Below are positions 1 to 8,302 of a stretch of 64,000 nt of DNA, piece after piece. The position numbers were made by a program, and so were the translations under genes. The notes beneath the pieces are model-generated. The model did no database searches. It was not told the origin of the DNA and saw only the letters and a list, made by a program, of their open reading frames with translations. Each line of letters starts with the position of its first letter. The first letter of the stretch is position 1. Origin of the DNA: Streptomyces mirabilis (GTDB taxonomy: Bacteria; Actinomycetota; Actinomycetes; Streptomycetales; Streptomycetaceae); contig NZ_CP074102.1 in the NCBI RefSeq assembly GCF_018310535.1, positions 1,302,001 to 1,366,000 on the forward strand. The letters are read 5' to 3'.

Positions 1-384
1 GTGCGGGCGTTCCGGCACCGCAAGGAGATGAAGGCCTCGGCGTTGCGGCAGGAGCCCGCGGCCGCGGCGCGCGGCGATCTGCGGACCGTCCTGGACGGCG
101 CCCTCGTCGGCCTCACCAACCCCAAGGGTCTGGTCTTCTTCGCGGCCGTGCTGCCCCAGTTCGTGGACCACTCGGCGGGGCGGGTACCCGTACAGATGCT
201 GGTGCTCGGTCTGATCCCGATCTCCATCGGGCTGGTCACCGACACCCTGTGGGGGCTGACGGCGTCCGCGGCCCGCTCCTGGTTCGCCGGCTCGGACCGT
301 CGGCTGTCGCTGATCGGGGGCGCGGGCGGCTGCACTCTGATCGGGCTCGGCGTGACGGTGGCGGTGACGGGTCGCGCGGACTGA
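1..384 (+). CDS. LysE/RhtB-family exporter, C-terminal part (5' end outside window)
   Basis: The visible 127 residues resemble the C-terminal two thirds of LysE/RhtB amino acid and metabolite exporters, which are normally a little over 200 residues long. The family marker NPKGLVFFAAVLPQF lies near residues 40-54, followed by two hydrophobic segments (about 63-85 and 100-122). The reading frame is open from base 1, so the true start lies left of the window and the GTG at base 1 is probably internal. It ends at a TGA just before the convergent winged-helix gene. The substrate cannot be told from this fragment. Confidence 0.8.
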   Translation: MRAFRHRKEMKASALRQEPAAAARGDLRTVLDGALVGLTNPKGLVFFAAVLPQFVDHSAGRVPVQMLVLGLIPISIGLVTDTLWGLTASAARSWFAGSDRRLSLIGGAGGCTLIGLGVTVAVTGRAD

Positions 385-402
385 GTCCTCCGGTTACGTG
401 CC

Positions 403-1611
403 CTACGCGGCCACGGTCCCGAAGCGGATGTCGTACGACGCCGACGCGCCGGACAGCGTCCGGAGCAACCCCTCGGCCTCCGCTACCACCTCCTCCCGCT
501 GGACCTTCGTGAGCCGGCCGAAGGGTTCGATGGTGAGCACATCCCCCTCCTGTCGCCACAGGCCCCCCAGGAATCCGTCGACGAGCAGCGTGCAGTACGC
601 CTGGTTGCCGGCCCAGGTACGCCCTTTGAGACCGGCGGGCACCACCCGGGAGCGGTCGGCGTGCGAGAGGAGCAGGTTGTCGAACTCGGGCAGGAAACGG
701 GGCGGGGCCGGGGTGTCGGAGTCGGGGCGGGGTGCGTCGGGGAGGTCGAAGAGTTCGACGCCGTTCTCGTCATGGAAGGTGAGCAGTCGCGGGCGGAGGC
801 GTTCGAAGGCCTCGCGCAGCCTGGTCAGCCCCGCCCAGGTCTGCATGTCCTTGACGGAGGCGGGCCCGAACGCGGCGAGGTAGCGCAGGACGGCCGCGTC
901 GGGGCCCGGGGACGGCTCGGTGGGACGGCCCAGCCAGTGTTCTGCGGTGGTCAGCGCGACCTGGCCGCTGCGGCCCCACAGTCCGCGCGGGGTGACCTGG
1001 ACGAGCGGCAGCCGGCAGCGGGCGGCGACCGAGAGCGCGAACGGGTCGGCGTCCGGCCAGTGGACGAGCAGTTCCTCACGTAGCTGTTTCATCGTGCGCG
1101 GCTCGGCCTCCACCAGCTCCCGAGCGATCACGGCGAGCCGGTCCAGGTCGACACCCGCGAGTCCCTTGCGGAAGTTGTTCAGCTCCCGGTCGCGGGCCCC
1201 CTGCACGAGCGGTCGCAGGGTGAGGGCGTCGTCGGCGGTGTGGGTGTGGATGGTGGAGCGCAGGGTCACGATGCGGACGACGGCACGGTCCTCCATGGCC
1301 GTCGACAGCTCCTCGGGCCGGAACCCTTCCAGCCGGGCGGCGAGGGCGTAGTACGGCGGCTTCACGTTCTGCGCCTGAAGACCCACGAGGTGCCGGACGG
1401 CGTCCGCGGCGCTACGACCGGCGGACCGGCGCAGGAGGAGCTGGCGGGCGAGGGTCGCGCGGTTGAGGGCGCGGGGGTCGAGCACGGGTGCGGGGTGGCC
1501 GCCGACGCCGCGCGCCCTGTTCCCGCCACCGACCGACTTCCCGCCACCGTTCCCGTTCGCGTTCCGGTTCCCGTTCTGGTTCCCGTCCACGCCGCTCGTC
1601 TTCGTCGTCAT
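403..1611 (-). CDS. Winged-helix AlkZ-like DNA-binding protein (HTH_42 family)
   Basis: This 402-residue protein matches the HTH_42 (PF06224) family, which includes the DNA glycosylases AlkZ and YcaQ. Members bind DNA with tandem winged helices, and AlkZ excises crosslinked or alkylated bases. The family signature GLQAQN gives a Q-A-Q arrangement at the position where AlkZ carries its catalytic Q-x-Q; YcaQ has Q-x-D. I chose the ATG at 1611; an upstream in-frame start at 1671 is possible but would add unconserved sequence. The first 40 or so residues are a low-complexity Asn/Gly-rich tail. Glycosylase activity is inferred from family and motif only. It may instead be an uncharacterised winged-helix protein, since no resistance cluster is adjacent. 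Confidence 0.75.
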   Translation of the reverse strand: MTTKTSGVDGNQNGNRNANGNGGGKSVGGGNRARGVGGHPAPVLDPRALNRATLARQLLLRRSAGRSAADAVRHLVGLQAQNVKPPYYALAARLEGFRPEELSTAMEDRAVVRIVTLRSTIHTHTADDALTLRPLVQGARDRELNNFRKGLAGVDLDRLAVIARELVEAEPRTMKQLREELLVHWPDADPFALSVAARCRLPLVQVTPRGLWGRSGQVALTTAEHWLGRPTEPSPGPDAAVLRYLAAFGPASVKDMQTWAGLTRLREAFERLRPRLLTFHDENGVELFDLPDAPRPDSDTPAPPRFLPEFDNLLLSHADRSRVVPAGLKGRTWAGNQAYCTLLVDGFLGGLWRQEGDVLTIEPFGRLTKVQREEVVAEAEGLLRTLSGASASYDIRFGTVAA

Positions 1612-1777
1612 GCTGTGCACGCTAACGGGGATTGCGGACACCTCCTGTCCGCAATCCGTGGGGCCTTCCACCGGAGCGCCCGCCCGGACAGTACGCCCAC
1701 CACCGCCCGCGACATTTGACCCGTATATCCTTCTCCGTGATCACAGCGACGTACTTGCGACATGGGAGGCAGCCGCA

Positions 1778-2935
1778 ATGTCCGAGCGACGCCCCCGTCC
1801 GTCCGCCAAGAACGGCAGAAAGCCCGTCTGGCGACGCGCCCTGAACCCACCGGCCGCGACCGGCGCGACACCCCCGGCGCCGCGCGCCGACCCGCCGGAG
1901 CCGGAACCCGCCACCGACAGCGTCGTACAGGCGGCCCTGTACCGCGACGGCGTACGGGTCTCGACCCCCGCCTCCCTCGCCGACACCTTCCGAGAGCTGC
2001 GCGAACAGCCGTCCGGCATGGCATGGATCGGCCTGGCCCGCCCCACGGAGGCCGAACTCCTCTCCCTGGCGGCCGAGTTCGACCTGCATCCGCTCGCCGT
2101 CGAGGACGCGATGGAGGCACACCAGCGTCCGAAGCTGGAGCGCTACGGCGAGACGCTCTTCGTCGTCCTGAGCGCGGCCCGCTATCTCGACGCGGCCGAG
2201 GAGGTCTACTTCGGCGAGCTGCACGTCTTCGTGGGCCCCGACTTCGTGATCACCGTCCGGCACGGCGCGGCGCCGGACCTGTCGGCGGTGCGCCGCCGCA
2301 TGGAGGACTCCCCGGAGCTGCTGAAACTCGGGCCCGAGGCCGTCCTCTACGCGATCCTCGACTCCGTGGTCGACGGCTACGTCCCCGTCGTCTCAGGCGT
2401 CCAGAACGACATCGACGAGATCGAGACCGAGGTCTTCCGCGGCGACCCCGAGGTGTCCCGCCGCATCTACGAACTCTCCCGCGAAATGGTCGAGTTCCAG
2501 CGCGCCACACGCCCCCTGGTCGGCATGCTGCACGGCCTGATGGCGGGTTTCGCCAAGTACGGCACCGAAGAGGAACTCCAGCGCTACCTCCGCGACGTCG
2601 CCGACCACGTCACCCACACCAGCGAACGCGTCGACGGCTTCCGCCAGGCCCTCACCGACATCCTCACCGTCAACGCCACCCTCGTCACCCAGCAGCAGAA
2701 CGCCGAGATGCGCGCGCTGGCGGAGGCGGGCTTCGAACAGAACGAGGAGATCAAGAAGATTTCTTCTTGGGCGGCCATTTTGTTCGCTCCGACGCTGGTC
2801 GGGACGATCTACGGCATGAACTTCGACCGCATGCCGGAGTTGCACTGGGTGCTCGGGTATCCCTTCGCGATCATCCTGATGGCGGTTGTTTGTACCAGTT
2901 TGTACATCATCTTCAAACGGAAGGACTGGCTCTGA
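1778..2935 (+). CDS. corA: CorA-family magnesium/cobalt channel
   Basis: The 385-residue product is a CorA-type divalent cation channel of the cytoplasmic membrane. A long acidic and helical cytoplasmic domain fills about residues 1-320. Two C-terminal membrane segments follow, with the diagnostic GMN selectivity-filter motif at 346-348 and the usual basic tail (KRKDWL). The ATG at 1778 is preceded by GGGAGG about 8 bases upstream; an open frame continues further upstream but is not conserved in style. The first 50 residues are rich in Pro, Arg and Ala, an actinobacterial extension. The gene stands alone, divergent from the AlkZ-like gene, with a strong hairpin terminator some 230 bases downstream. 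Confidence 0.93.
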   Translation: MSERRPRPSAKNGRKPVWRRALNPPAATGATPPAPRADPPEPEPATDSVVQAALYRDGVRVSTPASLADTFRELREQPSGMAWIGLARPTEAELLSLAAEFDLHPLAVEDAMEAHQRPKLERYGETLFVVLSAARYLDAAEEVYFGELHVFVGPDFVITVRHGAAPDLSAVRRRMEDSPELLKLGPEAVLYAILDSVVDGYVPVVSGVQNDIDEIETEVFRGDPEVSRRIYELSREMVEFQRATRPLVGMLHGLMAGFAKYGTEEELQRYLRDVADHVTHTSERVDGFRQALTDILTVNATLVTQQQNAEMRALAEAGFEQNEEIKKISSWAAILFAPTLVGTIYGMNFDRMPELHWVLGYPFAIILMAVVCTSLYIIFKRKDWL

Positions 2936-3087
2936 GTAATCGCCCCGTGAGGCGCTGCCGCGAGGGATTGCAGCCCGGATCGCAGGCTCCGACGGAGCGT
3001 CTGAGGCCGCTGGGGAGAATCTGGGGAGAACCAGCCGCGGTCCAATGCGGGCGGTTTGCTGCGATCGCGGGCGTTGGCCTGCGGGAA
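2926..3087. repeat. Diverged 160-bp dispersed repeat, copy A
   Basis: This stretch, starting at the last codons of corA, aligns without gaps to 26991-27152 in the same orientation. By hand count about 123 of the first 160 positions agree (roughly 77%). The shared block includes a long identical core (GAGGCCGCTGGGGAGAATCT) and GCGATCGCGGGCGTT. Both copies are also open on the minus strand in the same frame with similar predicted peptides (a shared LPRFSPAAS). Copy B abuts a tyrosine recombinase fragment, so the repeat probably derives from the 3' end of integrative elements. I cannot say whether the corA end is original or part of the repeat. Confidence 0.7.
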
Positions 3088-3159
3088 CCTAGCCGTTGAG
3101 GCGCCCTCTGGGAGCGCTGGCCAGCACGGAGAGTAACGGGCTTCCGGAGTGAAACACCA

Positions 3160-3198
3160 AAACGGATGGGCACAGCAGGTTGCTGCGCCCATCCGTTT
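3160..3198. terminator. Bidirectional hairpin terminator
   Basis: A perfect 12-bp inverted repeat (AAACGGATGGGC at 3160-3171 and its complement at 3187-3198) encloses a 15-base loop. It lies between corA and the convergent flavoprotein remnant, and has A-rich and T-ending flanks, so it could serve both strands. Confidence 0.7.
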
Positions 3199-3393
3199 CG
3201 TGGGTTGTGGAGAGTGGCCGTCTACGCGGCCGTGGCAACGGCGGCGGGGTGGCCGAGCAAGGCATCGATGGCCCCGCGCCCCTTGCCGCCGGCCTCCGGC
3301 ATGAAGTGGGATAGCCTCCGCCGACGACGGGACGGTCGCCGCCGCGCGCCGACGGTTCCGCAGCCGAGTCAGGCGCCAACGCGTCGGCGGTAA

Positions 3394-3725
3394 TCACTCC
3401 CGGGCAGCGAGCACAGGGGCGAGCAGCTCCAGCGCCTCCTCCCAACGGAAGCGGTTCGGGCCGCCCCCAGCCTTGGGCTTGTGGGGCTCATAGCTGCCGA
3501 TCACGGTGCCCATCCCACGTAGCCGTTCCACGCTCTGCCGGTACACGGGGTGGGCGGCGGCCTGGGCGGCATTCAAGCACGGCAGGACGGCGGTGGGGAT
3601 GCCCATGCCGTACACCTCACACAGGACGCCCAGCGCCAAGGTGTCGGAGATCCCGGCAGCCAACTTGTTGAGCGTGTTGAACGTGGTCGGCGCGACAGCG
3701 ATCGCGTCCGCAGGCGAGCAATGCT
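3394..3725 (-). pseudogene. Flavoprotein (PPC decarboxylase-like) C-terminal remnant
   Basis: The minus strand encodes a fragment of a flavoprotein family enzyme (PF02441, phosphopantothenoylcysteine decarboxylase-like). It contains the PADAIAVAPTTFNTLNKLAAG stretch that carries the family PxxANT-like FMN loop, followed by a conserved C-terminus ending at 3394. The frame is intact from about 3725, but the N-terminal half, including the start codon and the Rossmann entry, is missing. An unrelated sequence follows upstream, just before the TetR gene stop. I read it as the tail left by a deletion or insertion event. Confidence 0.75.
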
Positions 3726-3791
3726 CAGGACTTGTGGATCAGCCCCGGGCGGGACGCGGAGGGCGTACCTTCCCGAATGATCTTGTGATGG

Positions 3792-4475
3792 TCACCGAGT
3801 AGGCCCGCGTTGTAGCGCTTCCAGCCCGTCGAGGATGGCCTGGAGGCCGAACTGGAATGTGTTGTCGGGCGCCGCGCCGTAGTCGGCGCTGCGGGTGTCC
3901 AGGCGGGCGCGCAGCCGAGGGAAGTGTGCGGCAATCTCGCGGGCTTCGGCCTTGGCGTTGCTGATGACCTGTTGGGCGTCGCTGCTGCCTTCACGTCGCA
4001 GTTTGCGGGTGAGTGACGCTGCTGCGGCTGGGCCGAGGGCGTTGCCGAGGACGAAGGTGAAGACGGCGGCCGCGGCCTGGTCGGCTGCGGCGCCGGCGAA
4101 TCCCGCGGCCTCGTAGATGGCGAGGAGGTGGTCGTCGTGGCGGGCCTTGCCGGGGCCGAACATGAGGAAGGAGCCGAAGGCCTGCAGCAGCCACGGGTGG
4201 CGGGTGAGCATCGCATGCAGGTCGGTGGCCATGGTGGTGGCTGCCGTGCGCCAGTCGACCAGGTCCGGGTCGGGCAGCGTGATTTCGTGCCACAGCTGGT
4301 CGCTGACGAGGGCGATGAGGTTGTCCTTGCTGCCCACGTGCCAGTAGACCGCGGTGGCCGCCGAGCCCAGCCGCTGACCCAGTGCCCGCATGTTCAGGCC
4401 CTCCAGCCCTTCGGTGTCCAGCAGGGCGATGGCGGCGGTGAGGATCTGTTCGCGGGTCAGCGTGTTGCGGGGCAT
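3792..4475 (-). CDS. TetR-family repressor (TetR_C_1 class)
   Basis: The 227-residue protein has a standard TetR helix-turn-helix in its first 50 residues (LTREQILTAAIALLD, then GSAATAVYWHVGSKDNLIALV). The rest resembles the C-terminal ligand-binding domain of the TetR_C_1 type seen in TetR and tetracycline-like repressors. The ATG at 4475 starts right before the HTH; a GTG further up would add 12 residues of non-family sequence. It is divergent from a serine hydrolase, and three matching 17-bp palindromes fill the shared intergenic region, so it probably represses itself and the hydrolase. The inducing ligand is unknown. Confidence 0.9.
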   Translation of the reverse strand: MPRNTLTREQILTAAIALLDTEGLEGLNMRALGQRLGSAATAVYWHVGSKDNLIALVSDQLWHEITLPDPDLVDWRTAATTMATDLHAMLTRHPWLLQAFGSFLMFGPGKARHDDHLLAIYEAAGFAGAAADQAAAAVFTFVLGNALGPAAAASLTRKLRREGSSDAQQVISNAKAEAREIAAHFPRLRARLDTRSADYGAAPDNTFQFGLQAILDGLEALQRGPTR

Positions 4476-4495
4476 GGATTCACGATAGCCGTCGA

Positions 4496-4568
4496 CTTGC
4501 ACGGCGTTCAAGAAACCTCTTGCACTGTGTTCAAGTTGTCGTTAGCGTTCACTTGAACGTAGTGCAAG
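4496..4568. promoter_or_regulatory. Three 17-bp TetR operator copies
   Basis: Three near-identical palindromes with consensus CTTGNACNNNGTNCAAG lie at 4496-4512, 4519-4535 and 4552-4568, with centres 23 and 33 bases apart. The second and third also form a larger inverted repeat. All sit between the divergent TetR and serine hydrolase genes, where TetR operators are expected. Confidence 0.8.
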
Positions 4569-4634
4569 TCGCTGCGGTGCCCGGTTGACACCTCGGGGTC
4601 GTGCGCGAACAACACTGACCGAGAGGGAATCGAG

Positions 4635-5987
4635 ATGTCACGCGATGCGCTGGCGGAGTTCGTCGAGGCGAAGGCCAAGGAGTTCGACATCCCGGGTGCA
4701 GCGGTGGGGGTCTGGGTGGACGGACGGGAGCTGACCGCCTGTCACGGCGTGACGAGCATCGACAACCCGCTGCCCGTCGACCGGGACACGCTGTTCGTGC
4801 TTGGCTCGGTCACCAAGACCTACACGGCGACCGCGATCATGCGCCTGGTCGAAGCAGGGCGGGTCGAGTTGGACGCGCCGGTCCGCCGCTACGTCCCCGA
4901 ACTCCGGCTCCCCGACGAGGACGCGGCAGCGCGGATCACCATCCTGAACCTGCTCAACCACACCGCCGGGCTGGACACCCGGATGGTCTTCGACAGCGGA
5001 GACGGAGACGACGCGCTGGCCGGCGAGGTGACCAAGATGGCCGAGGTGGCGCTGATCGGTCCGGTCGGCGGGCGTGCCTCCTACAGCCAGCTCGGCTACA
5101 ACCTGCTCGGCCGGGTCATCGAGAACGTCACCGGCGAGACCTACGAGGCCGCTGTCGCCTCACTCGTCCTGGAGCAGGTCGGCCTGGCCAACAGCGTCTT
5201 CACCGCCGGACAGGCCATCACCCGCCGGTTCGCCGTGGGCCACAACCTCAGCGAAGGGGCGCTCAAGGTCGTCCGGACATGGAAGGGCACGCGCGGCAAC
5301 AACCCGGGCGGCGGCCTGGTGTCCTCGGTCTCCGACCAGCTGCGCTGGGCCCGGTTCCACCTCGGCGGCGGTGACCTGGCGCGGCGGATGCAGGAGCCGA
5401 CGGTGGAGCTGCACGGCTCCACGCTCGGTGACGCCGTCGGCCTCGGCTGGTTCCTGCGCGACGTGGACGGTGTGCGCACCGTCGGGCACGGCGGATCGTC
5501 CAATGGCCAGTTCGCCAACCTGCTGCTGGTTCCGGAGCGGGACTTCGCCGTCGTGGCGGTGTCCAACGCCGGGCCCGACAGCGGGCTGGAGTTCAATCAG
5601 GCCGTGCTCCGCTGGGCGCTCGAGCACTACCTCGGCGTGGTCGAGCGCGACCCCGAGCCGCTCCCGTATGACCCGCAACGCGCTCGGGAGATCATCGGGC
5701 ACTACGAGAACGAATTCATGACGCTGATCATCGACACCGACGGTGACACGATGACGGTCGAATGCCGGATCAAGCCGGAGATCCGCACGGCGTCCGAGAG
5801 GGAACTGCCACCGGACCTGCCGCCGGCCGGGCTCGGCCTGCTCCCCGGAAGCGGCGACGAGTACATCGTCACCGGCGGCGGCTTGATCGGCCAGCGCGGT
5901 TTCCTCACCCGCGACGCCGACGGCGCCATCATCGGGGCGGACCTGGCCGGACGGCTCTTCAACCGGGCTCCGACACCCGCCGAGTGA
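4635..5987 (+). CDS. Serine hydrolase of the beta-lactamase (class C/PBP4*) family
   Basis: The 450-residue protein belongs to the PF00144 family of serine beta-lactamase-like hydrolases and esterases. The catalytic S-x-x-K tetrad is SVTK at residues 58-61. The usual Y-S-N motif is Y150-S-Q here, an Asn to Gln change, and the third motif is HGG in VGHGGSSNGQF. No signal peptide is evident, so it is probably cytoplasmic. A beta-barrel-like C-terminal domain of about 100 residues follows the catalytic domain. The ATG at 4635 follows GAGAGGGAATCGAG. It is divergent from, and likely controlled by, the TetR gene. The substrate could be an ester, amide or D-amino acid peptide. Confidence 0.87.
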   Translation: MSRDALAEFVEAKAKEFDIPGAAVGVWVDGRELTACHGVTSIDNPLPVDRDTLFVLGSVTKTYTATAIMRLVEAGRVELDAPVRRYVPELRLPDEDAAARITILNLLNHTAGLDTRMVFDSGDGDDALAGEVTKMAEVALIGPVGGRASYSQLGYNLLGRVIENVTGETYEAAVASLVLEQVGLANSVFTAGQAITRRFAVGHNLSEGALKVVRTWKGTRGNNPGGGLVSSVSDQLRWARFHLGGGDLARRMQEPTVELHGSTLGDAVGLGWFLRDVDGVRTVGHGGSSNGQFANLLLVPERDFAVVAVSNAGPDSGLEFNQAVLRWALEHYLGVVERDPEPLPYDPQRAREIIGHYENEFMTLIIDTDGDTMTVECRIKPEIRTASERELPPDLPPAGLGLLPGSGDEYIVTGGGLIGQRGFLTRDADGAIIGADLAGRLFNRAPTPAE

Positions 5988-6063
5988 CACCTGGGAACCC
6001 CCGGAGAGAACCGCAGGCGAGGCCGGTACGTCGGCGTGGTCGCCACCCCGCAGGGCCTCGGCT

Positions 6064-6264
6064 CTATCGACTGATCACCGCGGCGCAGGAACGGCACTGG
6101 GAGGAGATGCGGCTGTCCACAGGGGTACGGAACGGAACGACCGAGATGCCATGCGTGTCGAAGGGCCCGCGCTCGACGTAGCGCAGACCTCCCGTGCCGC
6201 ACAGGTAGTGCGTACTGCCGGTGACCGCGGCTAGGTCGGCGAGGCGGTCGGACCTGCCGTCGCG
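6064..6264 (-). pseudogene. C-terminal remnant of an unidentified protein (possibly WbqC-like)
   Basis: A 66-codon minus-strand frame without a start codon reads as a conserved-looking C-terminus (RLADLAAVTGSTHYLCGTGG and later HGISVVPFRTP), with good third-position GC. The L-x-x-L-x-x-x-T-G-x-x-x-Y-L-x-G-x-G-G pattern is reminiscent of WbqC-like proteins, but this is a memory-based resemblance. The upstream part is absent because the frame runs directly into the oppositely oriented chromate transporter fragment. It is a remnant, not a functional gene. Confidence 0.4.
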
Positions 6265-6524
6265 GGACCGCCGCAGTCGTCGGGGTCATCGCCAACCTCG
6301 CCCTCTACTTCGCACTGCACACCCTCTTCGCAACGGTCGACAACACCTCCTGGGGCCCGCTGCACCTCCAGCTCCCACTACTGGACACGATTCGACCCAC
6401 GGCCCTCGCCATCACTGCCGCCGCCCTGTTCATGATCTTTCAACTCCGCTGGAGCGTCCTGCGCGCTCTCGGCATCTGCGCCGCACTCGGGCTGGTCACG
6501 GGCGGGGCCACCACCCTCTGGTGA
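6264..6524 (+). pseudogene. chrA: Chromate transporter (ChrA) C-terminal remnant
   Basis: An open stretch of about 86 codons with no start codon encodes two hydrophobic segments resembling the C-terminus of CHR-family chromate transporters: VVGVIANLALYFALHTLF, a linker with GPLHLQLP, then a segment around FQLRWSVLRALGICAALGL, ending in TGA at 6522-6524. Intact ChrA proteins are about 400 residues, so only the last fifth remains. A ChrB-like gene survives 6 kb to the right, and the two may be parts of one former chromate resistance locus. Confidence 0.6.
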
Positions 6525-6620
6525 CCCACCCGGCGATGCGGGCCGGGTGGGTGCGAGGGGAATACGGGCGCGGTGGCGTGCCCTCCGCTTGCCCTGTCCC
6601 GCCGAAGGGGGCAGGTGGAG

Positions 6621-7475
6621 TCAGCTCCCGCTGACCGCGATCTCGTAGTCGCCGATGAGGTCGCCGAGCAGGGTGCCCGCGAGGATGTCGCTCGGTACGT
6701 GGCCGGCCATGTAGACGCGGGAGTAGACGACTTCGTCCTGCATCCACTGGTAGTCCGCGGCGCGATGCGGCGCGAGGGAGCTGAGCACGGTGACAGCGGC
6801 AGCGGCCCGGGCGGCGTGCCGGGAGGGGTAGGAGTAGGGGCCCTTGGCGCCTGCCTTGATGTGCTTGTCCGGGCGCAGGGTCGGGTCGAGGACGAACGGG
6901 GCGGGCTGCTTGTCACGGGCGGCGAGCTGGTCGCTGATGGTCTTGGCCACCTTCAGGGCGGACTTGAGCTGGGCCTTCTCCGCCGTGCCCTGGGCGGCGG
7001 GGATCAGTTCGCGCTGGTCGTGCTGGTAGAGCTTCCAGATGTCCTTCTTGCCGTAGAGCTCCAGCCAGGTGGCGGCCTTCTTCCCGGGGGCGGTACGGGT
7101 CTTGGCGAGCTGTTGGACCTGGTGCAGTTCGGCGGTGCGGGCCTTGGCGGACGGCGGTGCGGGGATCTGCCGGGCGGCCCAGGCGGCGAACGCCTTGTCG
7201 TCGCGTGCAGTCCCGTGCTGCGCCTTCCACCGGGCGAAGAGGTCATCGGCCTTCTTGTGCTGGGCGGTGACCTGGATGCCGAGCGGGGTGATCGCCGCGT
7301 CGGTGAAGAGCGTGGGCGGCGGGTTCTCCTTGATGCGCTCCGTCGCTCCGGGCTTCTTCTTGGCGGAGGCCGAGGCCGTGGTCAGCTGCGGCCGCAGCAG
7401 GCCGAAGGAGGCGGCCGCGACGGCGAGGATCGCGATGACGGCGTACGGCCACTTGATGGTGCGCAGAGCGCTCAT
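6621..7475 (-). CDS. PAP2-family phosphatase with N-terminal membrane anchor
   Basis: The 284-residue protein begins with a single membrane-spanning or signal segment (about residues 10-26, AVIAILAVAAASFGLL) and ends with a PAP2 acid phosphatase domain. The phosphatase motifs PSRH and SRVYMAGHVPSD lie in the last 70 residues, with LRPDK earlier as the likely first motif. The active domain is therefore probably outside the membrane. Its ATG overlaps the stop of the VTC gene by ATGA, so the two are translationally coupled as the last gene of a three-gene operon. Likely substrates are phosphate esters, pyrophosphates or polyphosphate; the neighbour suggests polyphosphate, but that is inference. 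Confidence 0.85.
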   Translation of the reverse strand: MSALRTIKWPYAVIAILAVAAASFGLLRPQLTTASASAKKKPGATERIKENPPPTLFTDAAITPLGIQVTAQHKKADDLFARWKAQHGTARDDKAFAAWAARQIPAPPSAKARTAELHQVQQLAKTRTAPGKKAATWLELYGKKDIWKLYQHDQRELIPAAQGTAEKAQLKSALKVAKTISDQLAARDKQPAPFVLDPTLRPDKHIKAGAKGPYSYPSRHAARAAAAVTVLSSLAPHRAADYQWMQDEVVYSRVYMAGHVPSDILAGTLLGDLIGDYEIAVSGS

Positions 7476-8302
7476 GCGGCGTGGTCCCTTTCGAGGAGCT
7501 TGGCCGGCGCCGTGTGCGGGCCGGTCAGGAAGTGGGTGCGGGCAAGGCGGCGTACGTCGTTGTCGGGGAGGCCGGGGGTCAGCAGCGCCTGCCCGACGAT
7601 GTACTTACTGAGGGACACTGGCCGGGCGCCGAGGCGCAGGAGCAGCCGGTCGGCGGGGGCGGGGCCGGCGCCTCCCTTGGTCTCCACGAGGACATGGCCG
7701 GGGTCGAGCGAGACCGTGCGGTCGCCGTCGCCCTGGTGGCAGGTGAGGGCACCGTCGAGCGTGACGCGAGTGCCGTGCTGCAGGTCGGCGAGGGCGGCAC
7801 GTACGTAGCGGATCTCCGCGGCGGGAGTCAGTTCCGCGGTGGAGACGGGGATCGCGGCGCCCGCGAGTACCTTGTCCACGAACTCGACCGCCTGCGCGTC
7901 CAGTTGGCCGTACACCGCTGCCGGGACCGTCAGCGCGTGCTTGACCGTGGCGCCGCGGCCGTCCTTGGTCTTGACCTCGACCCGACACAGTCCGTCCTCC
8001 GCGTACAGCCGGGTGCGCACCTTCCAGCGGCGGCGGCGCCGCTGGACGTGGGCGCGCCAGGCGCCGAGCTGCGGGGTGTCGAAGTAGGTGCTGTGGTAGC
8101 TGGTCGTACGGCGTCCGTCGAGGTCCAGGACCTGGTGGCTGTCGGCGAGTTGCTCGACGAACCGGCGGGTGCGGTCGAGGGGGACGAGGTACTTGCGGTC
8201 GGTGCGGTGCTGGAGGGCGGCGGCCGCGTCGACCTCGGCGAGCGTCGCGCCGGGCAACTGGGAGAGACCGAGTGCGGTGGCGAAGGAGGCGGCGGATATC
8301 AC
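7472..8302 (-). CDS. VTC-domain polyphosphate polymerase-like protein
   Basis: The 276-residue soluble protein matches the VTC domain (PF09359), a tunnel-fold phosphotransferase that makes polyphosphate from nucleotide in yeast Vtc4. Visible family features are DRKYLVP near residue 35, SYHSTYFDTPQL, a basic stretch (QRRRRRWKVRTR), then CRVEVKTKDGRG and VLVETKGG with the Glu and Lys pairs that line the tunnel. It starts with GTG at 8302, overlapping the upstream DUF4956 stop by GTGA, and its stop overlaps the PAP2 start. Bacterial VTC proteins often sit beside DUF4956 membrane proteins, as here. Activity as a polymerase is inferred from the family. Confidence 0.85.
   Translation of the reverse strand: MISAASFATALGLSQLPGATLAEVDAAAALQHRTDRKYLVPLDRTRRFVEQLADSHQVLDLDGRRTTSYHSTYFDTPQLGAWRAHVQRRRRRWKVRTRLYAEDGLCRVEVKTKDGRGATVKHALTVPAAVYGQLDAQAVEFVDKVLAGAAIPVSTAELTPAAEIRYVRAALADLQHGTRVTLDGALTCHQGDGDRTVSLDPGHVLVETKGGAGPAPADRLLLRLGARPVSLSKYIVGQALLTPGLPDNDVRRLARTHFLTGPHTAPAKLLERDHAA

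Noticed and set aside
4496..4568. Operator trio as a CRISPR or terminator
   Set aside because: The copies are short palindromes in a divergent promoter next to tetR; spacers are only 6 and 16 bases.
5702..6295. Minus-strand 197-codon frame behind the serine hydrolase
   Set aside because: It is in the wrong frame for the remnant that can be recognised there and is largely the shadow of the hydrolase.
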